64,000 bases of DNA from Leptolyngbya sp. NIES-3755 (GTDB taxonomy: Bacteria > Cyanobacteriota > Cyanobacteriia > Leptolyngbyales > Leptolyngbyaceae). The stretch covers positions 4,349,030-4,413,029 of the forward strand of contig AP017308.1 of assembly GCA_001548435.1 (NCBI GenBank), given 5' to 3'. The translations under genes and the position numbers were made by a program. This document shows positions 35,603-44,306 of this stretch, piece by piece. The notes below the pieces were generated by a model, which was not told the origin of the DNA, did not search any database, and saw only the letters and a program-made list of their open reading frames with translations. Within the stretch, counting starts at the first letter, position 1; each line of letters starts with the position of its first letter.

Positions 35603-35994
35603 GTGTCATTGTCGATACGTCTGTTTGGTCGCTGGCTTTGCGTCGTCCTGCTCCGGATTCTGAGATTGTCGATCGACTTCGTATTCTCGTTACTCAAGAC
35701 GAGGTGAGCATCCTCGGAGCCATTCGCCAAGAAATCCTCTCCGGGCTTCGGACACCCGCGCAATTCACTCGACTCCGTGACTATCTTCGAGCTTTCCCAG
35801 AGGTCGCATTGACTCAAGCAGACTACGAAACTGCCGCCGAATTCTTCAACACTTGTCGCCAGAATGGAGTTCAAGGCTCAAATACAGACTTCTTAATCTG
35901 TGCGGTTGCTTATCGTCGTAATGATTCTATTCTCACAACCGATCAGGACTTTAGAACCTTTCAGACTTATTTACCAATCACGCTTCTAGAGTAG
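35599..35994 (+). CDS. vapC: VapC-type PIN-domain toxin
   Basis: 131 aa PIN-domain ribonuclease with the acidic site intact: Asp6 (IVDTSVW), Glu45 (IRQEIL), Asp97 (NTDFLICAVA) and Asp115/Asp117 (TTDQDF). VapC toxins usually cleave tRNA or rRNA. Complete and paired with its antitoxin, hence probably functional. Confidence 0.92.
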   Translation: MSVIVDTSVWSLALRRPAPDSEIVDRLRILVTQDEVSILGAIRQEILSGLRTPAQFTRLRDYLRAFPEVALTQADYETAAEFFNTCRQNGVQGSNTDFLICAVAYRRNDSILTTDQDFRTFQTYLPITLLE

Positions 35995-36115
35995 ACGGAC
36001 TATCCAATTACGCTTGAAAACTTGAAACGTCGATCGTATTTTCTCCACTCCGCCCCCGAATTGCTGTGATAATATTAAAAACTGCCGTATTCATCGCAAT
36101 TCAGGAAAACTCTCA

Positions 36116-36385
36116 ATGGCACTGGTACAAGAGCGCAAGCAGGAAATCATTACTCAATATCAAGTCCACGAAACCGACACCGGATCAGCCGATGTCCAAG
36201 TGGCAATGCTCACCGAGCGGATCAACAAACTCAGCCTCCACCTGAGAAGCAACAAAAAAGACCACGCTTCTCGCACCGGACTGCTCAAAATGATCGGTCA
36301 GCGCAAACGTCTTCTCGCCTACATCCAAAAAGGCGATGTCGATCGCTACCGTGCCCTGATCGGTCGTTTGGGTATCCGGGGTTAA
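36116..36385 (+). CDS. rpsO: Ribosomal protein S15
   Basis: 89 aa, full length. Typical S15 sequence: [45 protein letters not shown] and [16 protein letters not shown]. Binds the central domain of 16S rRNA in the 30S subunit. Followed after 4 bp by the PAM68-type gene, an arrangement known from other cyanobacteria. Confidence 0.98.
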   Translation: MALVQERKQEIITQYQVHETDTGSADVQVAMLTERINKLSLHLRSNKKDHASRTGLLKMIGQRKRLLAYIQKGDVDRYRALIGRLGIRG

Positions 36386-36389
36386 ACCA

Positions 36390-36923
36390 ATGCCTGACAA
36401 CGCCCCTGATCCCAACTCAGAGCGACTCCCCTTCGAGCCAGGACGCAAAAAAGCGAAATCTCCCGCAAAACCCGCGCCCGAACCCGTCAAAACACCCGCA
36501 AAAGAAGCTAAGCCCGCTTTTATCGAGAAGCGCCCCAAACCGTCTGCAAAAAGACCAGCGGCGCAACCCCCTCGATCGCGTGAATCTCTCGCTGTTCCCG
36601 ATGTGGTTAGCAAGCGAATGGCACGACGCATGGCTTTCTTTTGTGGAGTTCCAACGACTTTGGGCATCGCTACATTTGTGGTGAGCTATTTCCTCGTCAC
36701 GAAGGGCATCTACAAACTGCCAAATGTCGCAGTGGTGCTCGTGAGTATGCTCTTTTTTGGATTAGGGGTCGTCGGCTTATCTTATGGATTGCTCTCAGCC
36801 TCATGGGACGAAGATCGCGTCGGTGGATTAGTCGGAGCCGAAGAATTCTCTACGAATCTTGGACGACTGGTTTCTGCCTGGAAAGAAGCCCGTCAGCAAA
36901 AGCAGACCAAAGGCGAAAATTGA
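36390..36923 (+). CDS. PAM68 family photosystem II assembly protein
   Basis: 177 aa. Long basic, proline/alanine-rich N-terminus (about 1-75), then two transmembrane helices (about 85-106 and 112-135, FFCGVPTTLGIATFVVSYFL and VAVVLVSMLFFGLGVVGLSYGLL) and the conserved end SASWDEDRVGGLVGAEEFSTNLGRLVSAWKEAR. PAM68 assists insertion of chlorophyll and assembly of CP47 in the thylakoid and in Synechocystis associates with ribosomes, consistent with its coupling to rpsO. Confidence 0.92.
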   Translation: MPDNAPDPNSERLPFEPGRKKAKSPAKPAPEPVKTPAKEAKPAFIEKRPKPSAKRPAAQPPRSRESLAVPDVVSKRMARRMAFFCGVPTTLGIATFVVSYFLVTKGIYKLPNVAVVLVSMLFFGLGVVGLSYGLLSASWDEDRVGGLVGAEEFSTNLGRLVSAWKEARQQKQTKGEN

Positions 36924-37019
36924 CGCACGATCGAGTACGGTACGATTGACTCAGACTGATCCGGGCAGCAAAATGCTCGATCGGCAACCAGATCAACACA
37001 TTCGATAGGGATTTTTAAC

Positions 37020-38081
37020 ATGATTGTGGTTATGAAAGTCGGCTCCCCGGAAGCCGAGATTGCCCGCCTTACTGAAGAGTTCACAAGCTGGGGTCTCAGC
37101 CCTGAGAAAATTGTCGGAAAACACAAAGTAGTCATCGGCTTGGTGGGTGAAACCGCTGCGATGGACCCGCTTCAGATTCAAGAGTCCAGCAGTTGGATTG
37201 AACAAGTGTTGCGAGTGGAACAACCGTTCAAACGCGCCAGCCGCGAGTATCGTCACGGAGAAGCCAGCGAAGTCCCAGTCTCGACTCCGAATGGTGTGGT
37301 TTACATCGGAGAACATCACCCGATCGTGACGGTAGCAGGTCCTTGCTCAGTCGAAAATGAGGAAATGATCATCGAAACGGCTCGTCGTGTGAAAACGGCA
37401 GGTGCACAATTTCTCAGAGGGGGTGCATACAAGCCTCGAACTTCTCCCTACGCTTTCCAAGGACACGGAGAAAGCGCTCTCGGATTGTTAGCAGCAGCTC
37501 GTGAAGCAACTGGACTGGGGATCATCACCGAATTGATGGATGCCGCAGATTTGGAACTGTTGGCGGAAGTCGCTGACGTGATTCAGATCGGAGCGCGGAA
37601 TATGCAAAACTTCTCGCTGCTCAAAAAAGTGGGAGCACAAGACAAGCCGATTCTGCTCAAGCGCGGAATGGCAGCGACGATCGAGGATTGGCTAATGGCA
37701 GCAGAATACATTCTCGCAGCCGGAAACCCGAACGTCATTCTCTGTGAGCGCGGCATTCGGACGTTCGATCGACAATATGCCCGCAACACGCTCGATCTTT
37801 CAGCAATCCCAGTTCTCAGAACGTTGACTCACTTGCCGATCATGATTGATCCAAGTCACGGAACTGGACGTGCTGAGTATGTTCCTGCAATGGCAATGGC
37901 ATCGATCGCTGCTGGAACCGATTCGCTGATGATAGAAGTTCACCCGAATCCGAAGAAAGCGCTTTCTGATGGACCACAATCACTCACTCCGGATGCGTTC
38001 GATGAATTGATGAAACAATTAGCGATCGTCGGTAAGCCACTCGGTCGTTGGACTGAACAACGGCAACCTGTTGGAGTTTAG
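37020..38081 (+). CDS. aroF: 3-deoxy-7-phosphoheptulonate synthase (type I-beta)
   Basis: 353 aa. Condenses phosphoenolpyruvate with erythrose-4-phosphate, the first step of the shikimate pathway. N-terminal regulatory domain of about 75 residues (MIVVMKVGSPEAEIARLTEEF), then a barrel with VAGPCSVENEEM, FLRGGAYKPRTSPYAFQGHG, QIGARNMQNFSLLKKVG, LLKRGMAATIEDWL, CERGIRTF and MIDPSHGTGR. This belongs to the AroA I-beta/KDO8PS-like type. A candidate terminator lies just downstream. Alternative symbols (aroG, aroA) are used for the same enzyme. Confidence 0.95.
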   Translation: MIVVMKVGSPEAEIARLTEEFTSWGLSPEKIVGKHKVVIGLVGETAAMDPLQIQESSSWIEQVLRVEQPFKRASREYRHGEASEVPVSTPNGVVYIGEHHPIVTVAGPCSVENEEMIIETARRVKTAGAQFLRGGAYKPRTSPYAFQGHGESALGLLAAAREATGLGIITELMDAADLELLAEVADVIQIGARNMQNFSLLKKVGAQDKPILLKRGMAATIEDWLMAAEYILAAGNPNVILCERGIRTFDRQYARNTLDLSAIPVLRTLTHLPIMIDPSHGTGRAEYVPAMAMASIAAGTDSLMIEVHPNPKKALSDGPQSLTPDAFDELMKQLAIVGKPLGRWTEQRQPVGV

Positions 38082-38091
38082 AGTTTGTTTG

Positions 38092-38152
38092 AAAAATCCG
38101 GTTTGCTTTCTGATCTCAGAACTTTTGGGACTGGAAAACAATCCGGATTTTT
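38092..38152 (+). terminator. Candidate terminator after the DAHP synthase gene
   Basis: AAAAATCCGG (38092-38101) pairs with CCGGATTTTT (38143-38152), followed by T residues. The loop is large (41 nt), which lowers confidence. Confidence 0.45.
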
Positions 38153-38245
38153 TGCGATAGTAGAAGCTCTCTTTTCGGAGAAATTCAGAAATTTTCTGTC
38201 TGGCTCCCCTGTTGACAGTATTGAATTGTGAGCAGAAAGACGCAA

Positions 38246-38704
38246 TTAACCGCCCAATTTTGCCTTGACGATCGATTGAACTTTCTTCCCGTCCGCCTTG
38301 CCTTTCAACTGCTGCATCACAGGACCCATCACCTTGCCCATATCCTTCGCGGAAGTCGCCCCCACTTGAGCGATGATTTGCTCGATCGCGCTTTCTACTT
38401 CTGCATCTGACATCTGAGCAGGCAGAAACGTCTCGATAATTGCTAACTCTGTCGCTTCTTTATCGGCTAAATCTTTGCGATTCGCATTGGTGTATTGCTC
38501 GATCGAGTCCCGGCGCTGTTTCGCAATCTGAGACAACGCCTCGATCTCCTGCTCCTCGGTTAATTCCGTTTGACCTGACGGGCGCACACTCACTTCTTTT
38601 TCGAGCAGCACCTTCTTGATGCTTCGCAGCGTCTCCAACCGCACCTTATCCTGAGACTTCATCGCGGTTTTAATCTCTTCGGTAATGCGGTCTTTCAGGC
38701 TCAT
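38246..38704 (-). CDS. GatB/YqeY domain protein
   Basis: 152 aa matching the YqeY family over its length: LKDRITEEIKTAMKSQDKVRLETLRSIKKVLLEKEV, DSIEQYTNANRKDLADKEATELAIIETFLPAQMSDAEVE, GATSAKDMGKVMGPVMQQLKGKADGK. The domain is related to the tail of the GatB amidotransferase subunit and may bind tRNA; the role of the stand-alone protein is unsettled. Convergent with the DAHP synthase gene, standing alone. Confidence 0.93.
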   Translation of the reverse strand: MSLKDRITEEIKTAMKSQDKVRLETLRSIKKVLLEKEVSVRPSGQTELTEEQEIEALSQIAKQRRDSIEQYTNANRKDLADKEATELAIIETFLPAQMSDAEVESAIEQIIAQVGATSAKDMGKVMGPVMQQLKGKADGKKVQSIVKAKLGG

Positions 38705-39106
38705 GGCTCGATCCCTTGCGTCATTGGATTACTCAGCATAGCTCAGACGCTCAATTTCGCCCAACTGCATAGTTTTGTATTCTACGCAACAGAATTGCAA
38801 AATGAATCAACGATCGATAACATCCGAAAAATGATTGCGAAGCGTGAATAAATTTGGCAGAATAAGTTGCGATAAATATATCTAACTGAACTTGACTCTA
38901 TTCTGCTTTTCCTCCCCAGCACTCATTTCACCTGATCGGATGAAGATTATACAGATCAATCGTCCGTATGCTGATACTGGTTCAGTCTTAAACAAATATT
39001 TCGCAAAATCATTTGCCATTTACGAAAGCTTGAGATCCGCGAAACCAAAGGCAATGAACAAAAGTCGCGGTGTTAATATTGCGTTGAATGCGTTCGAGGA
39101 CTTGAC
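38705..39106. promoter_or_regulatory. Leader region of prs
   Basis: 402 bp with no confident gene. A sigma70-like promoter reads TTGGCA (38854-38859), 17-bp spacer, TATATC (38877-38882), which would give prs an mRNA leader of about 220 nt. An open frame from 38892 (or ATG 38940, 56 codons, MKIIQINRPYADTGSV) ends overlapping the prs start; it may be a leader ORF or chance. Confidence 0.3.
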
Positions 39107-40099
39107 GTGATCCGTTCTGCAACACTATCTCCTCCCTCTACTCTGCCGTCGATTCCTGATAACAATCGTCTGCGCCTCTTGTCTGGTACGGCAAACGTAC
39201 CCCTCTCCCAAGAGATCGCCCGATATCTAGGAATGGATCTGAGTCCAATGGTGCAAAAGCACTTTGCGGATGGCGAGCTTTATGTCCAGATTCAAGAGTC
39301 GATTCGCGGCTGTGATGTTTATCTGATTCAGCCCACTTGCCGACCTGTGAATGATAATTTGATGGAACTGCTGATTATGATCGATGCGTGTCGAAGGGCA
39401 TCCGCTCGACAAGTGACGGCAGTTTTACCGTATTACGGGTATGCAAGAGCCGATCGCAAAACGGCTGGACGGGAATCGATTACGGCAAAACTCGCCGCGA
39501 ATCTAATCACTCAGGCGGGAGCCAATCGAATTCTGGCGATGGATTTACACGCTGCTCAGATTCAAGGCTATTTCGATATTCCGATGGATCATGTGTATGG
39601 TTCTCCAACGGTGGTCGATTATATTGCCAGCAAACAGCTTGAAGATTTGGTGGTGGTTTCGCCGGATGTGGGCGGAGTCGCACGAGCCAGAGCTTTAGCG
39701 AAACGTCTAAATGATGCGCCTTTGGCAATTATCGATAAGCGGCGACAGGCTCACAACGTTGCAGAAGTGATGAATGTGATCGGCGATGTCCGAGGTAAAA
39801 CGGCGGTTCTAGTCGATGACATGATCGATACGGCTGGAACGATTCTAGAAGGAGCAAAGATTCTCCGGAAAGAGGGAGCGCGTCAAGTCTATGCCTGTGC
39901 GACTCATGCCGTATTTTCTCCACCTGCGATCGAACGATTGTCCAGTGGCTATCTCGAAGAAGTGATCGTGACCAATACGATTCCAATTCCCGAAGAGCAC
40001 CGATTCCCGCAGTTGAAAATTCTCTCAGTTGCGAGTGTGATTGGGGAAACGATTTGGCGAATTCACGAAGATAACTCGGTGAGTAGCCTGTTCCGATAA
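39107..40099 (+). CDS. prs: Ribose-phosphate pyrophosphokinase
   Basis: 330 aa. Makes phosphoribosyl pyrophosphate from ribose-5-phosphate and ATP, for nucleotide, histidine and tryptophan synthesis. Class I PRPP synthase motifs: LLSGTANVPLSQEIARYLG, FADGELYVQIQESIRGCDVYLIQPT, YYGYARADRK, ITAKLAANLITQAGANRILAMDLHAAQIQGYF, VVSPDVGGVARARALA and the PRPP loop VLVDDMIDTAGTI. The start is GTG 39107; the residues before about 18 are not conserved, so a start slightly downstream is possible. Confidence 0.95.
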   Translation: MIRSATLSPPSTLPSIPDNNRLRLLSGTANVPLSQEIARYLGMDLSPMVQKHFADGELYVQIQESIRGCDVYLIQPTCRPVNDNLMELLIMIDACRRASARQVTAVLPYYGYARADRKTAGRESITAKLAANLITQAGANRILAMDLHAAQIQGYFDIPMDHVYGSPTVVDYIASKQLEDLVVVSPDVGGVARARALAKRLNDAPLAIIDKRRQAHNVAEVMNVIGDVRGKTAVLVDDMIDTAGTILEGAKILRKEGARQVYACATHAVFSPPAIERLSSGYLEEVIVTNTIPIPEEHRFPQLKILSVASVIGETIWRIHEDNSVSSLFR

Positions 40100-40103
40100 T
40101 TAG

Positions 40104-40178
40104 AAACCCGTTGGTCAAGTCCGATCGACGGGTTTTAAAATAATAAAAAACGGGTGGATGCTTAAGATCGACCCGTTT
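40104..40178 (+). terminator. Tandem hairpins after prs
   Basis: AAACCCGT/ACGGGTTT (40104-40111/40128-40135) is followed by AAAA, and a second stem AAACGGGT/ACCCGTTT (about 40148-40155/40171-40178) follows at once. Because all four arms share the same core, arms 2 and 3 or 1 and 4 could pair alternatively. Confidence 0.65.
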
Positions 40179-40266
40179 ATGGAAATGTCTCACAAGGATG
40201 AAAATTTATCAGTTCGCGGCTGATGATTGTGTCTACAGTTCCTCATTATTCGATTCCTGAAATTCC

Positions 40267-40500
40267 ATGAGAAGTTTTGCCACTTTAATTACTGCTTGCA
40301 TTGTTGCCGTTTGGATGGGTGCGATCGCATTAATCGCCATCCAAAACGCGGCTCCAATCACGCTGAGATTTCTAGCCTTTCAAACGATCGAACTGCCGTT
40401 TGGTCTAGTAATTGCTTTCAGCGTCATGCTCGGAATTGTGGGAACTGCGATCGTACAGCCCCTTCTCGGATTTTTACCGGGTCAGGGCGACGATGTTTAG
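40267..40500 (+). CDS. LapA-domain small membrane protein
   Basis: 77 aa with two transmembrane helices (about 3-25 and 43-66) joined by the conserved turn AIQNAAPITLRFLAFQTIELPFGLVI, typical of LapA/DUF1049 proteins. In other bacteria LapA proteins take part in lipopolysaccharide assembly; in cyanobacteria the role is unproved. The stop overlaps the convergent gene by 4 bp. Confidence 0.85.
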   Translation: MRSFATLITACIVAVWMGAIALIAIQNAAPITLRFLAFQTIELPFGLVIAFSVMLGIVGTAIVQPLLGFLPGQGDDV

Positions 40501-41345
40501 AGTGCGTAAACCTGCCCATCAATCAACAAACGTGTGATTCCTTTTGCTTGTAGGTAAGGTGCTGCTTTTTGCAAAATTCGGCTATCAGGCACTTTGATCA
40601 CGCGCTGAGTCCGGATATTTGAAAAACGCTTCGCAACTCGGTGATTATCGAACACCGGAAGCGTTTTTTCTTCGACTTCTCCAGACGGGATCTGACCCAG
40701 TTCGGCAAACTCGCTCAAGGGACGTGCAACTAATTCCGCCGATCGATCAACAACCAAGTAACACGTTCTCGGAATCGCGGCTTCTGCGATCGGTAACACT
40801 CGAATAAACTCCGCTGCACTCAATTGAATCGAGGGCAAGATTGCAGGTTCGTCGTCGTCATCGTCTTCATCCAAGCTGTCGAGATCATCGAGATCATCAT
40901 CAAGATCATCCTCGTCATCTTCGTCAAGCATTTCGCTTGGAGTCGGTTTGAAATCTTCTGCGATCGCTTCAACAACCTGAGCAACTTCCTCAACGGGAGG
41001 CGCTTCTTCGACTGCACTCGATCGCTTTCTCACACGACGAGGCGGTTCAGGCTTCGAGGAAACAACGGGTTCTTCAATTTTCGGGGGTTCTGGCTTAGGA
41101 GTTTCGAGTAGATTTCCTTGGACAGCGGGAGTTTCAATGGTTGCCGTTTTTGCTCCACCCCGTGATGCGCTGCGTTTTTGCTGAATCAGACTTTCATACT
41201 CTTCAGCCGATAAGCTGCTCTTCAAAATACGGCTTATCGTTGTATTACTAACACCATACTGCTCAGCCAGAGTTAGGGTGGTTTCTCCAGTATTGCGGTA
41301 CGAGTCAATAATCTTGGTCTTATCTGTATCAGTCAGTCTGCTCAT
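40497..41345 (-). CDS. HTH-domain protein with a long acidic segment
   Basis: Start at ATG 41345 (MSRLTDTDKTKIIDSYRNTG); the frame continues to 41369. 282 aa in three parts: an N-terminal Homeodomain-like helix-turn-helix (residues 5-45, TLTLAEQYGVSNTTISRILK); a proline/glutamate and then almost purely acidic linker (about 140-175, DEDDEDDLDDDLDDLDSLDE); and a conserved C-terminal domain (LVVDRSAELVARPLSEFAELGQIP, KRFSNIRTQRVIKVPD, YLQAKGITRLLIDGQVYAL). It looks like a conserved cyanobacterial DNA-binding protein; targets are unknown. Confidence 0.85.
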   Translation of the reverse strand: MSRLTDTDKTKIIDSYRNTGETTLTLAEQYGVSNTTISRILKSSLSAEEYESLIQQKRSASRGGAKTATIETPAVQGNLLETPKPEPPKIEEPVVSSKPEPPRRVRKRSSAVEEAPPVEEVAQVVEAIAEDFKPTPSEMLDEDDEDDLDDDLDDLDSLDEDDDDDEPAILPSIQLSAAEFIRVLPIAEAAIPRTCYLVVDRSAELVARPLSEFAELGQIPSGEVEEKTLPVFDNHRVAKRFSNIRTQRVIKVPDSRILQKAAPYLQAKGITRLLIDGQVYAL

Positions 41346-41423
41346 GCAAAACTCATCGCGGGGCGGCAATTACTCATCTATTCTATGCTGAGCGCGATCG
41401 AATGAGGGATGCCGGACAAATCT

Positions 41424-42464
41424 TCATGCCCGACGGCGCGATCCACTCCGACGCGATCGACTGAGATCGTATTCCAGTGCTGCTCCAATTCCAAAGAGAA
41501 CACCACTGAAAATCCAGAAGATTTCAACCAGTCCACCGCTCTGATAGTTCTCAAGTCGAGTGGTCGCGTATTTGAACCACATATCGGCAATGTAGAGACA
41601 GAACGCAGCCGCAGCAATCATCCGCCAGGATTGAGAGAATCGTCCACCCCAAAATGCTAAGAGCAACGTGGTCGCAATAATCAGAATGAAAACGTCTGCA
41701 AGCACGTAGAAGTAATCGAGGAACGGTTTGAGCGGTGCGAGTGTTTCTTCGACTGATTTCACCCATTCTGGAGCATTATCGACTTTGACGGGTTCAGGTT
41801 TCTTCTCTTCAACGACAGGAGCAGGCTTCGGAGTTGCCGCAGGCGTAATAACTGGAGAAGGTCGAACGGTCGGTGAAATCGTTGCTCTAGGAGTGGGCTT
41901 AGTGGGAGCCGTTTGAGCGATCGCAGGTTCACCAAACAAGAATGAACTTGGCGTGTCAGGCTTCAGAGTTAACCAAGTTGCAAATGCGATACTGACAGCC
42001 GCGATCGCTCCTACCGTCACCCATTGCCAAAGATCGAGATTTAAACGTCGATCGGCAAACGCCATAATCATCCCCCAGGACAAGAAGAGATAAGTAGGCA
42101 CATAAAAGAAATCACCCAGAGAAACATCGGCTTCGCGTCCCAAGTACGTTTCCCAGAAGGTAAATAGAATTGTTCCCATGCCATAACAGAGCATTCCGAG
42201 TCCAATTCCTAACCAGACGCGGCGACCGCTGACAATTTGAGGGCTATTCCAATTTCTGAAGCACAACAAAGACGCGCTGAAGAACGCAATAATCTCAAAA
42301 GCGGACGCACCATACGAATACCAATCGGGGCGAGCTTGTCCGGGGTCAGGAACGCTAAAGAGTAGGAAAAACAATAAAGCAGCGACGGCTAACAGAATTT
42401 CTGCAAAGACGATCGCTTGAACGGAAATGGATTTTGATTGAGATTTACTCGCTGAACTGCTCAT
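41424..42464 (-). CDS. Conserved multi-pass membrane protein
   Basis: 346 aa with about eight transmembrane helices in two groups of five (20-180) and three (250-335), separated by a proline/threonine/alanine-rich loop (about 188-240, TKPTPRATISPTVRPSP). Conserved-looking segments: YSYGASAFEIIAFFSASLLCFRNW, TFWETYLGREADVSLGDFFYVPTYLFLSWGM, LYIADMWFKYATTRL and FGIGAALEYDLSRSRR. I know of similar cyanobacterial proteins but no function. Probably transcribed with the Npun_F0813-like gene 27 bp upstream. Confidence 0.82.
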   Translation of the reverse strand: MSSSASKSQSKSISVQAIVFAEILLAVAALLFFLLFSVPDPGQARPDWYSYGASAFEIIAFFSASLLCFRNWNSPQIVSGRRVWLGIGLGMLCYGMGTILFTFWETYLGREADVSLGDFFYVPTYLFLSWGMIMAFADRRLNLDLWQWVTVGAIAAVSIAFATWLTLKPDTPSSFLFGEPAIAQTAPTKPTPRATISPTVRPSPVITPAATPKPAPVVEEKKPEPVKVDNAPEWVKSVEETLAPLKPFLDYFYVLADVFILIIATTLLLAFWGGRFSQSWRMIAAAAFCLYIADMWFKYATTRLENYQSGGLVEIFWIFSGVLFGIGAALEYDLSRSRRSGSRRRA

Positions 42465-42491
42465 AGTATTTTTTCAACAAGGGGACAGAGA

Positions 42492-43160
42492 TTAAGACCA
42501 AAGTTTTCCAGTTGGAGAGTGATTGAGCCATTCGAGAAAACGAGTGCGCTCACCTTGAGGCAAATCTTGGAGCGCATCAAGGATACGACCCACAAACGCG
42601 GATTTGCCAAAATATGCCTTACCGAGCCGATGAAGCTCTTGAAGTAACACATTGAGTAAACTTTCTTGCCAAGTGGGAGTTTGCAGACTGTTGAGCGGAT
42701 TCACGGTGAGGAGTTGTTTCACCGCAGTGGGCGAATCCGTCTGAGGAAACCGCCACTGCTGAAAGATGCCCGTTAAATCTCGCTCAAAGGATGCTGCCTG
42801 TTTTGTGCCCATCAAATCTTCGATGTCAATGTACATCGCTTGCAGCATCAGTAAACAAGCTTGAGTAAACACCGCAGACATGGCTCCACCCTCTTGAGCG
42901 GGCACTTCAATTCCTAATTGATCCAGTCGCACCTTGCCCCAAATGCTGTAGCGCTCCGGTTCTTCGAGGAGGACGCAGGCTTTTCCCTGGTTATCGGTCA
43001 AGTCGCGCCAGAACGATCGCGCTTCCTCTTCCTGTCCCGCATTGAAGACTTGGATTAATCGAAAATTCTGCCCTTGATAGGACAGGATTGGAACTTTTTG
43101 GTCGCGTTTAGGGTGCTGAATGCTGCTGATTTCAACATCCTGCCGTTTCAGAATGAACAT
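42492..43160 (-). CDS. Npun_F0813 family protein
   Basis: 222 aa, soluble. Matches the cyanobacterial family of this name as I remember it: MFILKRQDVEISSIQHPKRD, FRLIQVFNAGQEEEARSFWRDL, GKACVLLEEPERYSIWGKVRLDQLG, and VFTQACLLMLQAMYIDIEDLMG. Function unknown. It precedes the multi-pass membrane protein gene on the same strand. Confidence 0.78.
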   Translation of the reverse strand: MFILKRQDVEISSIQHPKRDQKVPILSYQGQNFRLIQVFNAGQEEEARSFWRDLTDNQGKACVLLEEPERYSIWGKVRLDQLGIEVPAQEGGAMSAVFTQACLLMLQAMYIDIEDLMGTKQAASFERDLTGIFQQWRFPQTDSPTAVKQLLTVNPLNSLQTPTWQESLLNVLLQELHRLGKAYFGKSAFVGRILDALQDLPQGERTRFLEWLNHSPTGKLWS

Positions 43161-43373
43161 AAAGCGGCTCAGGGCTAGAGGGTAGGGGGCAGAGCGATGT
43201 TCGCCATGATACTTGTGAAGGACTCAACTGACGCTGAATTTCACAAGGGATCACCGAATAAGGTGTACCCACTTTCTTGAATTCCCCGTTTTGTGGCTTA
43301 ACTTTACATACGCTTGATAAAAACTAAATTTAAGCGGGAGAATTCTGGTTGCTCTAAATCTCCATTCCGCCGT

Positions 43374-43379
43374 TATAGT
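43374..43379 (+). promoter_or_regulatory. Candidate -10 box of the tRNA-Arg gene
   Basis: TATAGT, five of six matches to the sigma70 -10, placed so that transcription would begin about 9 nt before the mature tRNA. The -35 (TTGCTC, 19 bp upstream) is weak. The remaining 213 bp back to the preceding gene show nothing else. Confidence 0.4.
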
Positions 43380-43395
43380 AGTAGATGTCTGTTTT

Positions 43396-43468
43396 GGACC
43401 CTTAGCTCAGTGGATAGAGCAATCGCCTTCTAAGCGATCGGTCATTGGTTCGAGTCCAATAGGGTCCG
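43396..43468 (+). tRNA. trnR-UCU: tRNA-Arg (anticodon TCT)
   Basis: Full cloverleaf: acceptor GGACCCT/AGGGTCC, D arm GCTCAGTGGATAGAGC, anticodon stem ATCGC/GCGAT around loop CTTCTAA (anticodon TCT), T arm ATTGG-TTCGAGT-CCAAT and discriminator G. CCA is not encoded. Confidence 0.95.
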
Positions 43469-43617
43469 CTTTGTAAAATTACATTCTCCGCTGTGAAATT
43501 TCGCGGATGGGGTTGAATTTGCGCGTAAAAGTTTCATAAAAGTTCATAAGATTAGTCTGAGCGATCGCGAAATTGACGCAAGTTGCTTCAGTTCAACCCA
43601 ATACAAGGACATCCCGT

Positions 43618-44244
43618 ATGAGTGCAGCATTGACGGAATGGATTATCAGTACAATGAATTCTCTTGGCTACCTGGGAATCGGGTTTCTGATGTTTATGGA
43701 GAATTTGTTTCCGCCGATTCCGTCAGAGTTGATTATGCCGCTGGCAGGATTTACGGTGGCAAAAAATCCGGGAGAGATGAATTTTCAGTACGCGGTTTTG
43801 GCAGGTGTAATTGGAACGGTTTTGGGAACGCTGCTGTGGTACTACGGCGGGCTGTTCATCGGGGAAAAGCGGATTCGGGAACTTGCCGATCGATACGGAA
43901 AATGGATCGGCGTGACCGGAAATGATATTGATAAAGTCGATCGCTGGTTTCATCGACATGGTACGAAAGCCGTCTTGTTTGGGCGTTTGGTTCCAGGAAT
44001 TCGGACGCTGATTTCGCTGCCTGCGGGGATTAGTGGAATGCGCCTGATGCCGTTTTTGGTGTATTCGACGATCGGAACCACAATTTGGACGTTCGCGCTC
44101 ACGTTCGCGGGATATCAGTTGGGCAAAGCGAATCTAGATTATCGGTTAGTCGATGAGTATTTGGCTCCGGTTTCTAAAATCGTGCTGGGTGCGTTAGCGA
44201 TCGCATTCATCGTCTGGTTGATTCGACACCGTAAGAATTCATAA
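43618..44244 (+). CDS. DedA family membrane protein
   Basis: ATG 43618 is chosen because AAGGA lies about 8 nt upstream; the frame extends to 43573. 208 aa. DedA hallmarks: MENLFPPIPSELIMPLAGF, GTVLGTLLWYYGG, the amphipathic segment FHRHGTKAVLFGRLVPGIRTLISLPAGISGM and FLVYSTIGTTIWTFAL. DedA proteins are inner-membrane undecaprenyl-phosphate or lipid flippase-type transporters. A second DedA gene follows. Confidence 0.92.
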   Translation: MSAALTEWIISTMNSLGYLGIGFLMFMENLFPPIPSELIMPLAGFTVAKNPGEMNFQYAVLAGVIGTVLGTLLWYYGGLFIGEKRIRELADRYGKWIGVTGNDIDKVDRWFHRHGTKAVLFGRLVPGIRTLISLPAGISGMRLMPFLVYSTIGTTIWTFALTFAGYQLGKANLDYRLVDEYLAPVSKIVLGALAIAFIVWLIRHRKNS

Positions 44245-44306
44245 CTTTTATCGGAACTTCGGAATTAAGCCTGAATAATGGCGGGTAATGATTATCTAAG
44301 AGTTTC

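Noticed and set aside
35402-35994. VapBC as a novel defence system
   Set aside because: It is a standard VapBC pair with intact catalytic residues and no associated defence genes.
41409-41660. Plus-strand 83-codon frame over the end of the multi-pass membrane protein gene
   Set aside because: Antisense to a gene with clear transmembrane periodicity; no independent support.
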